Counted from the first letter of the stretch, positions 8,334 to 17,772 are shown. The stretch is DNA of 64,000 nucleotides from Sphaerisporangium sp. (GCA_025964675.1 JAOPYI010000124.1:42718-106717), one strand, 5' to 3'. Notes: generated by a model not told the origin, from the sequence alone. Program-made: numbers and translations.

Positions 8334-9569
8334 GTGAGTCGTCTGACCGGGCTGCGCAACGCCATCCGCTCCCGCCCATACATCGTGGACACCCTCATCG
8401 CGGCCGTCGCCTTCGCGGCGACGATCGCCGGGCCACCGGCGGGCCATCCCGAGAACACCGGGCCGGTGACCCCGGTCACCGTGGCGCTGGGCGCGGTGAT
8501 GTGCGGGTCGCTGGTGTTCCGGCGGGCGCTGCCCCGCACGGTCGCCGCCGTGACCGTGGCCGGGGTCGTCGTCACCCTGATCCTCGTCGGGACGCGCACT
8601 CCCCTCGAGGTCGTCCCTGTCATAGCCCTCGCGACCCTGGCGACGCACAGCTCCCGCCGCGTCGCGTGGACGGCCGGGGCCATCTCCGCCCTCGCCCTCG
8701 CCGTGGCGCGGGTCACCGTCTCCGACGTGTCGTGGATCGGGCAGGAGGTGGCCGGGCAGACCGCGTGGATCGGCATGGCCATAGCGGCGGGAGACTCCAT
8801 CCGTAGCCGCCGGGCCTACGTCGCCGCCGTGGAGGAACGCGCGCGCCGCGCCGAGCAGACCCGCGAGGAGGAGGCCGAGCGGCGGGTGATGGAGGAGCGG
8901 CTCCGCATCGCCAGGGAGCTGCACGACGTGCTCGCCCACCACATCGCGCTCATCAACGTGCAGGCGCAGGTCGCCGCGCACATGATGGACGACGAGCCGG
9001 GACAGGCCCGCGAGGCCCTCGGCCACATCCGCCAGGCGGGCCGGGCCGCGCTCGACGAGCTGCGCACCACGGTGGGGCTGCTGCGCCGTCCGGGCGCCAC
9101 CGAGGAGCTGCCCACCGAGCCCGCGCCCGGTCTGGACCGCCTCCCCGAGCTGATCACATCGTTCACAGCGGCGGGACTCAAGGTCGACTGCCACCTCGAG
9201 GGCACGCCTCGTCCCCTCCCTTCCCCGGTCGAGCTGACCGCGTTCCGCGTCGTCCAGGAGGCGCTGACGAACGTGAGCAAGCACGCGGGGGACGCGGCCA
9301 CGCGGGTGCGGATCACGTACGGGCACCGAGATCTGACCGTCGACGTCACCGACGACGGCCGGACCGGCGAGGATGGCCACAGAGGCGCGGAACGCCACGA
9401 CGGTACGGGCGGCCACGACGGTACGGACGGCACGTCGACCGGGCACGGGCTCGTGGGGATGCGCGAGCGTGCCCTGTCCGTGGGCGGCACGTTCAGCGTC
9501 GGGCCGTCGCAAGGACGGGGCTTCCGCGTCCACGCCGTCCTGCCCGCGCCCCAGACGAGCGCCGTATGA
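8334..9569 (+). CDS. Sensor histidine kinase, NarL/LiaS-like (HisKA_3)
   Basis: A 411-residue membrane kinase of the HisKA_3 class. The N-terminal 150 residues are hydrophobic with about four to five transmembrane segments, followed by a coiled linker (EERARRAEQTREEEAERR). The phospho-acceptor is His197 in RELHDVLAHHIALIN, and the ATPase N-box is near FRVVQEALTNVSKHAG. Between the N-box region and the final GLVGMRERA motif is an unusual insert of about 30 residues rich in Gly, His and Asp. The start is GTG 8334, with a weak TAGGGA upstream. It overlaps the response regulator by four bases. The signal is unknown. Confidence 0.92.
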   Translation: MSRLTGLRNAIRSRPYIVDTLIAAVAFAATIAGPPAGHPENTGPVTPVTVALGAVMCGSLVFRRALPRTVAAVTVAGVVVTLILVGTRTPLEVVPVIALATLATHSSRRVAWTAGAISALALAVARVTVSDVSWIGQEVAGQTAWIGMAIAAGDSIRSRRAYVAAVEERARRAEQTREEEAERRVMEERLRIARELHDVLAHHIALINVQAQVAAHMMDDEPGQAREALGHIRQAGRAALDELRTTVGLLRRPGATEELPTEPAPGLDRLPELITSFTAAGLKVDCHLEGTPRPLPSPVELTAFRVVQEALTNVSKHAGDAATRVRITYGHRDLTVDVTDDGRTGEDGHRGAERHDGTGGHDGTDGTSTGHGLVGMRERALSVGGTFSVGPSQGRGFRVHAVLPAPQTSAV

Positions 9570-10237
9570 CCGTCCGTGTCCTGCTGGCCGACGACCAGGC
9601 CCTGGTCCGTGCCGGTTTCCGGGTCCTGGTCGACTCCGCGCCCGACCTCGAGGTGGTGGGCGAGGCCGACACCGGCCACGAGGCGGTGCGGCTGGCGCGC
9701 GCCACCCGGGCCGACGTGGTGCTGATGGACATCCGCATGCCCGAGATGGACGGCCTCGCCGCGACCCAGGCGATCACGTCCGACGAGGACCTCGCCGGGG
9801 TGCGGGTCCTGGTGCTGACGACCTTCGAGATCGATGAGTACGTCTTCGCCGCCCTGCGCGCGGGGGCGAGCGGGTTCCTCGGCAAGGGCGTCGAGGCGGG
9901 TGAGCTGCAGGACGCCATCCGCGTCGTGGCACGCGGCGACGCCCTGCTGTCCCCCGGCGCCACCAAGAGCCTCATCGCCCGGTTCCTGTCGGCTCCCGGA
10001 GCCAGGGCCGACCACACGCCGGACAGCCTGGCCGTGCTCACCGAGCGGGAGCGCGAGGTGATGACGATGGTCGCGTGCGGGCTGACCAACGACGAGATCG
10101 CCGACCACCTCGGCATCAGCCGGATGACCGCCAAGACGCACGTCAACCGGGCGATGCTCAAGCTCGGCGCCCACGACCGCGCCCAGCTCGTCGTGATGGC
10201 CTACGAGACCGGGCTGGTCCGCCCCCGAGCACGCTGA
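9566..10237 (+). CDS. Response regulator, NarL/FixJ family
   Basis: A 223-residue DNA-binding partner of the upstream kinase. The receiver domain occupies about residues 1-120, with acidic residues near 9-10, phospho-acceptor Asp55 (VVLMDIRMPEMDG) and the conserved Lys in FLGKGVEAGE. The C-terminal LuxR helix-turn-helix (LTEREREVMTMVACGLTNDE onward) binds DNA. ATG 9566 overlaps the kinase stop (ATGA), so the two are translationally coupled. The RND exporter gene 267 bases downstream on the same strand is the nearest likely target, by position only. Confidence 0.94.
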   Translation: MTVRVLLADDQALVRAGFRVLVDSAPDLEVVGEADTGHEAVRLARATRADVVLMDIRMPEMDGLAATQAITSDEDLAGVRVLVLTTFEIDEYVFAALRAGASGFLGKGVEAGELQDAIRVVARGDALLSPGATKSLIARFLSAPGARADHTPDSLAVLTEREREVMTMVACGLTNDEIADHLGISRMTAKTHVNRAMLKLGAHDRAQLVVMAYETGLVRPRAR

Positions 10238-10504
10238 CCCAGGAGCGCAGGAGACCGGGCCCGGCCACCCACGACCGTACGAGGCCGGGGCGGTCCGCCT
10301 CACGCGCGCCGGCCCGGGGACCGGCGGGCGCGGTAGTCCGGCGTACGGCCTACGGCGTTCGCGGTACGCCAAGACCCTCCCCGCGACGGACGTCCGCCCC
10401 TCCGGGACCGATGAGCCTTGAACAGCGGGCCGGCCCCGCATGAGCTGTGACCTCTCCCACGGATGCCGAGCGTCCGTCCTGCCTAGCCGACAAGAAGTGG
10501 ACCG

Positions 10505-13500
10505 ATGTCGTTACTCGCCAGACTGAGCCTCGCAAACCGGGGGCTCGTCGCACTCATCACGATCGTGGTGGCCGCCTTCGGCGTGTACACCGTCCCGGCG
10601 CTCAAACAACAGCTCCTGCCCTCGCTGTCCTTCCCCGCCGTGTCGATCGTCGCGCCCTACCCCGGCGCGGCCCCGCAGATCGTCGAGGACCGTGTCACCC
10701 GGCCGCTGGAGGACAGCGTCCGCGGCCTGGCCGGCGTCACCGGCGTGAACTCCACCTCGCGGGAGTCAAGCGCGACGGTGCAGGTGCAGTTCGACTTCGG
10801 AACCGACATCGACGCGGCCCAGAGCAAGATCCAGCAGGCGATCGCCCGTGTCGGCTCGCAGCTTCCGGCGGGCGTCGACCCGCAGGTGATCGTCGGCAGC
10901 ACCGACGACATCCCGGTCGTGCAGCTCGCGGTCTCCTCGGCGCAGGACCAGCAGCAGCTGGCCGGCAAGCTGACCACCCAGGTCGTCCCCGTGCTCAGCG
11001 GCGTGGCCGGGGTCAGAGAGGCGGCGGTGACCGGGACACGCGACCAGGTCATCACGATCACGCCCGACGACAAGGACCTGGCCAAGCACGGGCTGACCGC
11101 CTCGGCCATCGCCACCGCGATCCAGGCGGTGGGCACCCCCGTGCCCGCCGGCACGCTCACCCGGTCGGACAAGTCGCTCAGCGTCCAGGTCGGCACCGCG
11201 CTCGGCTCGGTGAAGGACATCGCGGACCTGTATCTCCCGGTCGCCGCCTCCGCCGGCCAGGCGCAAGGACAGGCTCAGCGGCCGGGTGGCCAGGGCGCCC
11301 AGGGCGTCCCTGGCCCGGTGGCGCCCGTCCGGCCGGCGGCCAAGCCCAAGCCCGTACGGATCGGCGACGTCGCCACCGTCAAGCTGGGTCTCGCCGACTC
11401 CACCACCTTGACCCGTACGAACGGCAAGCCCAGCCTCGGCGTCTCGATCACCATGAAGCCCGACGGCAACGCGGTGGCCATCTCGCACGACGTGCGGGCG
11501 AAGCTGCCCGAGCTGGCGAAGTCCCTCGGCGGCGACGTCCGGTTCACCGTGATCTTCGACCAGGCGCCGTCGGTCCAGCAGGCCATCGAGAGCCTCACCA
11601 CCGAGGGATTGCTCGGCCTGGCCATGGCCGTGCTGATCATCCTTGTGTTCCTGTTCTCGCTGCGCTCGACCATCGTGACGGCGGTGTCGATCCCCCTGTC
11701 GGTGCTGATCGCCCTGATCGCCCTCTGGACCCAGAACTACTCGCTCAACATGCTGACCCTGGGCGCGCTCACCATCGCGATCGGGCGGGTGGTCGACGAC
11801 TCGATCGTCGTCCTTGAGAACATCAAACGCCACCTCTCGTACGGCGAGGGCAAGCGCCAGGCCATCGAGAACGGCGTGCGCGAGGTGGCCGGGGCGGTCA
11901 CCGCCTCCACGCTCACCACGGTGGCGGTCTTCCTGCCCATCGCCTTCGTGAGCGGCCTCGTGGGCGAGCTCTTCAGCCCGTTCGCGATCACGGTGACGGT
12001 CGCGCTGATCGCCTCGCTGCTGGTCTCGCTGACCGTCGTCCCGGTGCTCAGCTACTGGTTCATGAAGCCTCCGAAGAACGGCGACACCGAGGCGATCCGG
12101 CAGGCGGCGGACGAGAAGGAGCGAAGGAGCCTGCTCCAGCGCGTGTACGTCCCGGTGATCCACTTCGCTACCCGGCATCGGATCAGCACGGTGGCCATCG
12201 CCCTGGTGATCTTCATCGGCACCCTCGGGCTGGTCCCGATGCTGCGTACGAGCTTCATCGACAACTCAGGCCAGAACACCATCAGCGTCAGGCAGACCTT
12301 CCCTGTCAGCACCTCCCTGGCCTCGGCCGACGCCATGGCCAAGAAGGTCGAGCAGGTGGTCACGGGCACCAGCGAGGTCGAGTCGTACCAGGTCACCGTG
12401 GGAGCCGGCGGCGGTGGCGGATTCGGCGGCAGAGGCGGCGGTGGCGGCGGCACCCCGCGCGCCACCTACTCCCTCACCCTTCGCGACGGCACAGACGCGG
12501 GCGCCGTCGAAAGCGGGCTGACCGACCGGCTCGGCAGGCTGAGTGACGCCGGCGAGATCAGCGTTGGGCAGTCGGGCGGCTTCGGCGGCGACGCCCTGGC
12601 GGTCGTCGTCCGGGCGGCCGAGCTGGACACCCTGCGCACCGCCGCGCAGACCGTCCAGCGGGCCATGGCCACTGTCCCCGACGTCACCGAGGTGACCAGC
12701 AGCGTGGCCGACACCGCCCCGCGCGTCGACGTCACCGTCGACCGCAGGAAGGCGGCCGAGAAGGGCCTCAGCGAGATCGTCATCGGCCAGGCCGTGTCGC
12801 AGGCGTTCAGGGGCACCACGGTCACCCAGCTCGCCTTCGACGGCACCACGGCCGACGTCGTGCTGCGTGGCGGTGACACGCCCGCCTCCCTGGCGGACCT
12901 GCGCGACCTGGAGATCGCTCCCAAGGTCACCCTCGGAGACGTCGCGACCGTCAAGCAGGTCAACGGGCCCCTCGAGGTCACGCGCATCGACGGCGACCGC
13001 AGCGCCACGGTGTCCGGCAAGGCCACCGGCTCCAACCTCGGAGCCACCAGCACCGCGCTGAACGCCAAGCTGGCCACCCTCACGCTCCCGGCCGGCGCGA
13101 CGTACAAGATCGGCGGCGTCAGCGCCGATCAGGCGGACGCGTTCAGCAGCCTCGGGCTGGCGCTGGTGGCCGCCATCGCGCTGGTGTTCTTCGTCATGGT
13201 GGCGACCTTCCGCAGCCTGATCCAGCCGCTGGTGCTGCTGGTCTCGATCCCGTTCGCGGCCACCGGGGCCATCGGGCTGCTCCTCGCCACCGACACCTCA
13301 CTGGGCCTGGCCGCGATGATCGGCATGCTGATGCTCATCGGCATCGTGGTGACCAACGCCATCGTGCTGCTGGACCTGATCAACCAGTACCGCGAGAAGG
13401 GCATGCCCCTGCACGAGGCGGTGGTCGAGGGCGGCCGCCGGCGGCTGCGCCCGATCCTGATGACCGCTCTGGCGACCATCTTCGCGCTATTGCCCATGGC

Positions 13501-13741
13501 GGTCGGCATCACCGGCGGGGGAGGTTTCATCTCCAAGCCGCTGGCCATCGTGGTCATCGGCGGCCTGATCAGCTCGACCCTGCTCACCCTCATCCTGGTG
13601 CCGACCCTCTACACCATGGTCGAGACCCGCAAGGAGAAGAGCCGGGCCCGGCGGCAGCGCCGGCGGGGCGAGACACCGCCCATGCCTACCATCGAGGAGA
13701 TCCCGAACCTGCCGGCGGTGACCGCCGCGGCTGCGTCCTAG
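10505..13741 (+). CDS. RND-family efflux transporter permease (HAE1/SwrC-like)
   Basis: A 1078-residue proton-driven exporter of the resistance-nodulation-division superfamily. It has the duplicated layout: one helix, a large outer loop, six helices, a second outer loop and more helices. The proton-relay pair Asp431-Asp432 is in GRVVDDSIVVLENIKRH. No membrane-fusion protein or outer-membrane partner is nearby, as in the Gram-positive SwrC type. Two low-complexity stretches stand out in the outer loops: a Gln/Pro/Gly-rich segment at about 248-285 and a Gly-rich segment at about 633-652. The substrate could be an antibiotic, lipopeptide or fatty acid, and is not readable here. ATG 10505 has only a weak ribosome site. 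Confidence 0.93.
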   Translation: MSLLARLSLANRGLVALITIVVAAFGVYTVPALKQQLLPSLSFPAVSIVAPYPGAAPQIVEDRVTRPLEDSVRGLAGVTGVNSTSRESSATVQVQFDFGTDIDAAQSKIQQAIARVGSQLPAGVDPQVIVGSTDDIPVVQLAVSSAQDQQQLAGKLTTQVVPVLSGVAGVREAAVTGTRDQVITITPDDKDLAKHGLTASAIATAIQAVGTPVPAGTLTRSDKSLSVQVGTALGSVKDIADLYLPVAASAGQAQGQAQRPGGQGAQGVPGPVAPVRPAAKPKPVRIGDVATVKLGLADSTTLTRTNGKPSLGVSITMKPDGNAVAISHDVRAKLPELAKSLGGDVRFTVIFDQAPSVQQAIESLTTEGLLGLAMAVLIILVFLFSLRSTIVTAVSIPLSVLIALIALWTQNYSLNMLTLGALTIAIGRVVDDSIVVLENIKRHLSYGEGKRQAIENGVREVAGAVTASTLTTVAVFLPIAFVSGLVGELFSPFAITVTVALIASLLVSLTVVPVLSYWFMKPPKNGDTEAIRQAADEKERRSLLQRVYVPVIHFATRHRISTVAIALVIFIGTLGLVPMLRTSFIDNSGQNTISVRQTFPVSTSLASADAMAKKVEQVVTGTSEVESYQVTVGAGGGGGFGGRGGGGGGTPRATYSLTLRDGTDAGAVESGLTDRLGRLSDAGEISVGQSGGFGGDALAVVVRAAELDTLRTAAQTVQRAMATVPDVTEVTSSVADTAPRVDVTVDRRKAAEKGLSEIVIGQAVSQAFRGTTVTQLAFDGTTADVVLRGGDTPASLADLRDLEIAPKVTLGDVATVKQVNGPLEVTRIDGDRSATVSGKATGSNLGATSTALNAKLATLTLPAGATYKIGGVSADQADAFSSLGLALVAAIALVFFVMVATFRSLIQPLVLLVSIPFAATGAIGLLLATDTSLGLAAMIGMLMLIGIVVTNAIVLLDLINQYREKGMPLHEAVVEGGRRRLRPILMTALATIFALLPMAVGITGGGGFISKPLAIVVIGGLISSTLLTLILVPTLYTMVETRKEKSRARRQRRRGETPPMPTIEEIPNLPAVTAAAAS

Positions 13742-13746
13742 CACCT

Positions 13747-13773
13747 GGGGGAGGCCGGAGAGCGGCCTCCCCC
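13747..13773 (+). terminator. Terminator after the RND exporter
   Basis: GGGGGAGGCCG at 13747-13757 and CGGCCTCCCCC at 13763-13773 form a perfect 11-base stem with a five-base loop, six bases past the stop codon. Confidence 0.8.
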
Positions 13774-13989
13774 TCCGCCGTCATCGCGTGCGGTCTCGCG
13801 GACAGAGACCGACTCTCTGGAACATAGTTCGGTAGAGCGCTGTGACCGGGGCATTCCCCAACTGGTGGCGAATTACCCGTTGTCATTCCATATACGGCGT
13901 TTTAGCGTTTTAACGAATCAATTCGGGGAGTGCATATGAGTTTGTCCGCGACAGCACTCCGTCACGTGACCCAGGAGGATCCGAACCCG

Positions 13990-14733
13990 ATGGTGAAGCC
14001 GCTGGGCGTGCAGCTGTACACCGTGCGTGATCACATGAAAGCCGATCGCGACGACGTCTTACGACGGATAGCGGAGATCGGATACGGCGCCGTGGAGACG
14101 TACGACCCCACCGAGGATCCGAAGGGCTTCAGGCAGGTGGCCGACGATCTCGGGCTGACCGTCTCCAGCACGCACGCCTACGCCTTGCTGTCCGAGGAGC
14201 CGAACGCCGTCCTGGACGCCATCGCCACGATCGGCACCGACCTCGTGATCATTCCGGGCGGCATCCCGGAGGAGAGCTTCACGACGCGCGACGGCCTCGC
14301 CCGTGCCGCCGACCTTCTCAACGGCCTGGCCGAGCACACGGCGCGGTACGACATGCGGCTCGGCTACCACAACCACTGGTGGGAGATCGAATCGAAGATC
14401 GACGGGCTGCCCGCCATCGAGGTGCTGTCTGGGATGCTCGCCCCCGAGCTGTTCCTGGAGATCGACACCTACTGGGCGGCCGTCGGCGGCGCCGACGTCC
14501 CGGAGCTGCTCGGACGCCTCGGCGACCGCGTGCTGGCCATCCACGTCAAGGACGGTCCCGGCGTCAAGGGAGAGCCCCACACCGCCGTCGGCACGGGAGT
14601 GATGCCGGTGCCGGACTTCCTCGCCGCCGCCCCGGACGCGTGGCACATCGTCGAGCTCGACAACTGCGCCACCGACATCGTGGACGCCGTCGCGGAGAGC
14701 CACACCTACCTCGCCGGTCTGGAGCGCGCATGA
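13990..14733 (+). CDS. Sugar phosphate isomerase/epimerase family protein
   Basis: A 247-residue TIM-barrel protein of the xylose isomerase-like/IolE superfamily, which interconverts or dehydrates sugars and inositol derivatives. Visible features are GVQLYTVRDHM at the start, metal-ligand regions such as LGYHNHWWEIE and LEIDTYWAAVGG (Glu and Asp/His ligands), and VLAIHVKDG near the end. ATG 13990 matches the usual family N-terminus and has AGGAGG at 13973-13978. An upstream ATG at 13936 also has a GGGGAG site and would add 18 residues, so the start is uncertain. It overlaps the next gene by four bases. The substrate is unknown. Confidence 0.88.
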   Translation: MVKPLGVQLYTVRDHMKADRDDVLRRIAEIGYGAVETYDPTEDPKGFRQVADDLGLTVSSTHAYALLSEEPNAVLDAIATIGTDLVIIPGGIPEESFTTRDGLARAADLLNGLAEHTARYDMRLGYHNHWWEIESKIDGLPAIEVLSGMLAPELFLEIDTYWAAVGGADVPELLGRLGDRVLAIHVKDGPGVKGEPHTAVGTGVMPVPDFLAAAPDAWHIVELDNCATDIVDAVAESHTYLAGLERA

Positions 14734-15833
14734 GCACCGGGCCCGTCGGGGTCGCCATCGTGGGCGCGGGCGCGATCAGCGACGCCTACCTGCGCAACCT
14801 CACCACCTTCCCCGACGTCCGGGTGCTCGGGGTTGCCGACCTCGACGTCGAGCGCGCCCGGACGAAGGCGGCCGAGTACGGCCTGCCGGTGGCCGGTGAC
14901 GTCGCCACGATCCTGGCCGTCCCGGAGGTGGAGATCGTGATCAACCTGACGATCCCCGCCGCGCACGCCGCCGTCGCGAGCGCCGCCCTGCGGGCCGGAA
15001 AGCACGTGTACGGCGAGAAGCCGCTCACGCTCGATCCCGGGGAAGGCGAGAAGCTCCTGGCCGAGGCCGCCGCGCACGGGCTGCTCGTCGGCAACGCCCC
15101 CGACACCTTCCTCGGCGCGGGCCTGCAGTCGGCCAAGCGGGCGCTGGCGTCGGGCATGATCGGCACGCCCATCGCCGCGACCGCCGTGATGCAGAGCCCC
15201 GGGCCGGAGTCGTGGCATCCCAACCCGGAGTTCCTGTACCAGCGCGGCGCGGGACCGCTGTTCGACATGAGCCCGTACTACCTGACCGCGCTCGTCGCGA
15301 TGCTCGGCCCGCTGTCCAAGGTCGTGGCCACCGCGCGGCAGGCCCGGCCGCACCGGGTGATCGGCTCGGGCCCGAAGGGCGGTACGACCTTCGCCGTCGA
15401 GGTGCCGACGCATGTCATGGCGTTGCTCGACTTCGCCGGCGGGGCGAGCGCGTCCGCGACGTTCAGCTTCGACTCGCCGGCCAGCGTGACGATGATCGAG
15501 ATCATCGGCACGGAAGGCACGCTGTCGCTCCCCGACCCCAACACCTTCGCGGGGCCGCTGAAGGTGCGTGGCGCGGGCGACGGGGACTGGCGCGAGGTGC
15601 CCGTGGAAGGCACCGCCGTGGGCCGAGGCCTCGGGGTGCTCGACATGGCACGCGCGCTGCGCGGCGGCCTCCCCCACCGCGCCTCCGGCACGCTGGCCCT
15701 CCACGTGCTGGAGACGATGACGGCGATCATCGAGTCGGCCGAGCACGGCGAGTTCCGGCACCTTGAGACGACGGTGGCCGAGCCCGCCCCCCTGCCCGAG
15801 GCATGGGACCCCCACGCGGCCACGCTCGCCTGA
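14730..15833 (+). CDS. Gfo/Idh/MocA family oxidoreductase
   Basis: A 367-residue NAD(P)-dependent sugar or inositol dehydrogenase. The N-terminal Rossmann fold starts at VGVAIVGAGAISDAYLRN, and the family EKP motif is in YGEKPLTLDPGEGEKLL with the catalytic Lys. The C-terminal alpha/beta sheet domain begins after the GPLFDMSPYYL region. ATG 14730 overlaps the isomerase stop (ATGA). This pairing with an IolE-like barrel is common in catabolism of unusual sugars and inositols, where one enzyme oxidises and the other isomerises. No transporter or regulator is adjacent, so the pathway is open. Confidence 0.9.
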   Translation: MSTGPVGVAIVGAGAISDAYLRNLTTFPDVRVLGVADLDVERARTKAAEYGLPVAGDVATILAVPEVEIVINLTIPAAHAAVASAALRAGKHVYGEKPLTLDPGEGEKLLAEAAAHGLLVGNAPDTFLGAGLQSAKRALASGMIGTPIAATAVMQSPGPESWHPNPEFLYQRGAGPLFDMSPYYLTALVAMLGPLSKVVATARQARPHRVIGSGPKGGTTFAVEVPTHVMALLDFAGGASASATFSFDSPASVTMIEIIGTEGTLSLPDPNTFAGPLKVRGAGDGDWREVPVEGTAVGRGLGVLDMARALRGGLPHRASGTLALHVLETMTAIIESAEHGEFRHLETTVAEPAPLPEAWDPHAATLA

Positions 15834-15838
15834 GCACC

Positions 15839-15876
15839 GCCTCCCCGTACAGGTCATCTGGCCTGTACGGGGAGGC
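15839..15876. terminator. Bidirectional terminator between convergent genes
   Basis: GCCTCCCCGTACAGG at 15839-15853 pairs perfectly with CCTGTACGGGGAGGC at 15862-15876, an uninterrupted 15-base stem with an eight-base loop. It separates the oxidoreductase gene and the CBS gene and can serve both. Confidence 0.85.
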
Positions 15877-15878
15877 GC

Positions 15879-16322
15879 TCACACCTCGAGCACGCTGTGG
15901 AGCAGCGTCTGAAGGGTCACCGCGCCGAGCAGCCGGGGGCCTTCGACGACGGCCAGCAGCGGGCTGCGGGTGCGTGCCATCAGCGCGGCGATCTCGAGCA
16001 CGGTGGCGTCCGGGTCGGTGATCGGCAGCTCTCGCGGCTGCTGGGGCAGGCACTCGCGCACCGTACGGCCGCCGAGCGCGCGGACGAAAAGGTCGGCGTG
16101 GCTCTCGTCGACGACACGGGCGAGGGCCGGGTCGTCCTGGCAGTAGCGCGGCACCGCCAGCCGCAGCACCTGGGTGCCGGGCAGCACGCACAGCGGCAGC
16201 CCGTCGCGGTCGACGACGATCAGACCCGGCAGGTCGCGCTCGGCGAGCAGGCGGGCCGCCTCCACCGCCGGCGTGTCCACCGTGACCGTGGGGAAATCAG
16301 TGACGAGATCGCGTGCGTGCAC
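15879..16322 (-). CDS. CBS domain-containing protein
   Basis: A 147-residue protein made of a tandem CBS pair, an adenosine-nucleotide-sensing regulatory module. The first CBS starts at VHARDLVTDFPTVTVDTP and includes LPGLIVVDRDGLPLCVLPG. The second carries the TVLEIAALMARTRSPLLAVV strand-helix unit. GTG 16322 is chosen because GGAGG lies just upstream and the family starts there; the longer frame upstream reads as arginine-rich noise. It follows the ion-transporter gene by 29 bases on the same strand, which suggests that it tunes that transporter. Confidence 0.82.
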   Translation of the reverse strand: MHARDLVTDFPTVTVDTPAVEAARLLAERDLPGLIVVDRDGLPLCVLPGTQVLRLAVPRYCQDDPALARVVDESHADLFVRALGGRTVRECLPQQPRELPITDPDATVLEIAALMARTRSPLLAVVEGPRLLGAVTLQTLLHSVLEV

Positions 16323-16351
16323 CGAGGGCCTCCTTCGGCCGTGAGACGAGC

Positions 16352-17635
16352 CTAACCGGCGAGGTAGCGGAGCCACAGGTACGGCATCGCCAGGCCCACC
16401 GTGACCGCGGTGACGACGAGGCCATACTTGGTGAACTCCCAGAAGCTGATGCGGGCGTTGTTGCGGGCGGCGATGCCGAGGGCGACCACGTTCGCCGACG
16501 CGCCCACGGCGGTCGCGTTGCCGCCGAGGTCGGCGCCGAGGGCGAGAGCCCACCACAGCACGCCGCCGCGCGGGCCGCTCGCGTGGACGAGGTCAGCGAC
16601 GATCGGGCTCATCGTCGCGACGTACGGGATGTTGTCCACGATCGCGGACAGCCCTGCCGACCCCCACAGCATGCCCATCGTGGTCACGCCCAGCCTGCCT
16701 TGCGTCGCGGAGGCGGCGGCCTCGGATACCTGGCCGATCACCCCGGTCTCCACCAGGGCGCCCACCATGATGAACAGCCCCATGAAGAACACCAGCGTTG
16801 CCCACTCGACGTCGCGGATGGCCTCCTCGACCGTCACCCTGGTCGCGGCCACGAGCAGGCCGGCGCCCAGCAGCGCGACGATCGCGGGCTCGTAGTGGAG
16901 CACCGGGTGCAGCAGGAAGGCGATGATCACCACGGCCAGCACGGAGAGGCTCTGCCACAGCAACCTGTGGTCCCGGATGGCCTCCCGCTCGTTCAGCTTC
17001 ATGATGCCGGCCGCCCGCTCGGCGTCGTACACGAACGACGCCCGGAACAGCCACCGGCACAGGCCCACGAAGACGACCAGCAGCAGCACGACGAACGGTG
17101 CCAGGTGGACGAGGAAGTCGTTGAAGGTCAGCCCCGCCCGGCTCGCGATGATGATGTTGGGCGGGTCGCCGACCAGCGTCGCGGTGCCGCCGATGTTCGA
17201 CGCCATGACCTCGGCGATCAGGAACGGCCCCACTCGCAGCGACAGCCGCTCGCAGACCAGGAACGTCACGGGCGCGACCAGCAGCACGGTCGTGACGTTG
17301 TCCAGCAGCGCGGACGCCACGGCGGTGATCACCACCAGCATGGCCATCAGGCGGAACGGCCTTCCCCTGGCACGCTTGGCCGCCCAGATCGCGAGGTACT
17401 CGAACACGCCCGTCTGCTTGAGCACACCTACGATGATCATCATGCCGAGCAGCAGGAAGATGACGTTCCAGTCGACGCCGGAGTGCTCGGAGAAGAACGC
17501 CGAGCGGCCGTCCACGGCATGGATGAGCATCATCAGCCCGGCACCGGCGAGCGCGGCGGCCGTACGGTGGATCCGCTCGGTCGCGATGAGGACGTAGACG
17601 ACGACGAAGATGACTACGGCCGCGATCGCGGTCAC
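16352..17635 (-). CDS. ArsB/NhaD-type (SLC13-like) ion transporter
   Basis: A 427-residue membrane protein with about 11-12 helices, of the ion transporter superfamily that includes ArsB, NhaD and citrate/dicarboxylate carriers. Recognisable parts are DWNVIFLLLGMMIIVGVL, VTTVLLVAPVTFLVCERL, NIGGTATLVGDPPNIIIA (the conserved hairpin) and GADLGGNATAVGASANV near the end. GTG 17635 is preferred because GGGAGGT lies just upstream. It could carry arsenite, sodium/protons or an organic anion. With no ars genes nearby, arsenite is not favoured. It forms a transcription unit with the CBS gene. Confidence 0.85.
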   Translation of the reverse strand: MTAIAAVVIFVVVYVLIATERIHRTAAALAGAGLMMLIHAVDGRSAFFSEHSGVDWNVIFLLLGMMIIVGVLKQTGVFEYLAIWAAKRARGRPFRLMAMLVVITAVASALLDNVTTVLLVAPVTFLVCERLSLRVGPFLIAEVMASNIGGTATLVGDPPNIIIASRAGLTFNDFLVHLAPFVVLLLVVFVGLCRWLFRASFVYDAERAAGIMKLNEREAIRDHRLLWQSLSVLAVVIIAFLLHPVLHYEPAIVALLGAGLLVAATRVTVEEAIRDVEWATLVFFMGLFIMVGALVETGVIGQVSEAAASATQGRLGVTTMGMLWGSAGLSAIVDNIPYVATMSPIVADLVHASGPRGGVLWWALALGADLGGNATAVGASANVVALGIAARNNARISFWEFTKYGLVVTAVTVGLAMPYLWLRYLAG

Positions 17636-17772
17636 CGGCAGACCTCCCGGGAGTCGGCACAAAATAGACGCACAACGCCGACCAGACTTCCCGGCACACC
17701 TGCGAGCATCTTAGACCCCGCCCGCCCCCTGACGACACGACCGCACCCGGGAGAGGCGGGCGTTCCGGCGCG

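Noticed and set aside
8130..9533. 467-codon minus-strand frame over the sensor kinase
   Set aside because: It is an antisense shadow of a kinase with intact motifs.
10340..10370. Weak hairpin (GGCGTAC with GTACGCC) between the response regulator and the RND gene
   Set aside because: It has only seven pairs with a 17-base loop, which is not enough to call a terminator in such GC-rich sequence.
12400..12460. Short GC-rich DNA repeat (GGCGGT-like units) in the RND gene
   Set aside because: It encodes the Gly-rich linker of the exporter and is not a separate repeat element or CRISPR.
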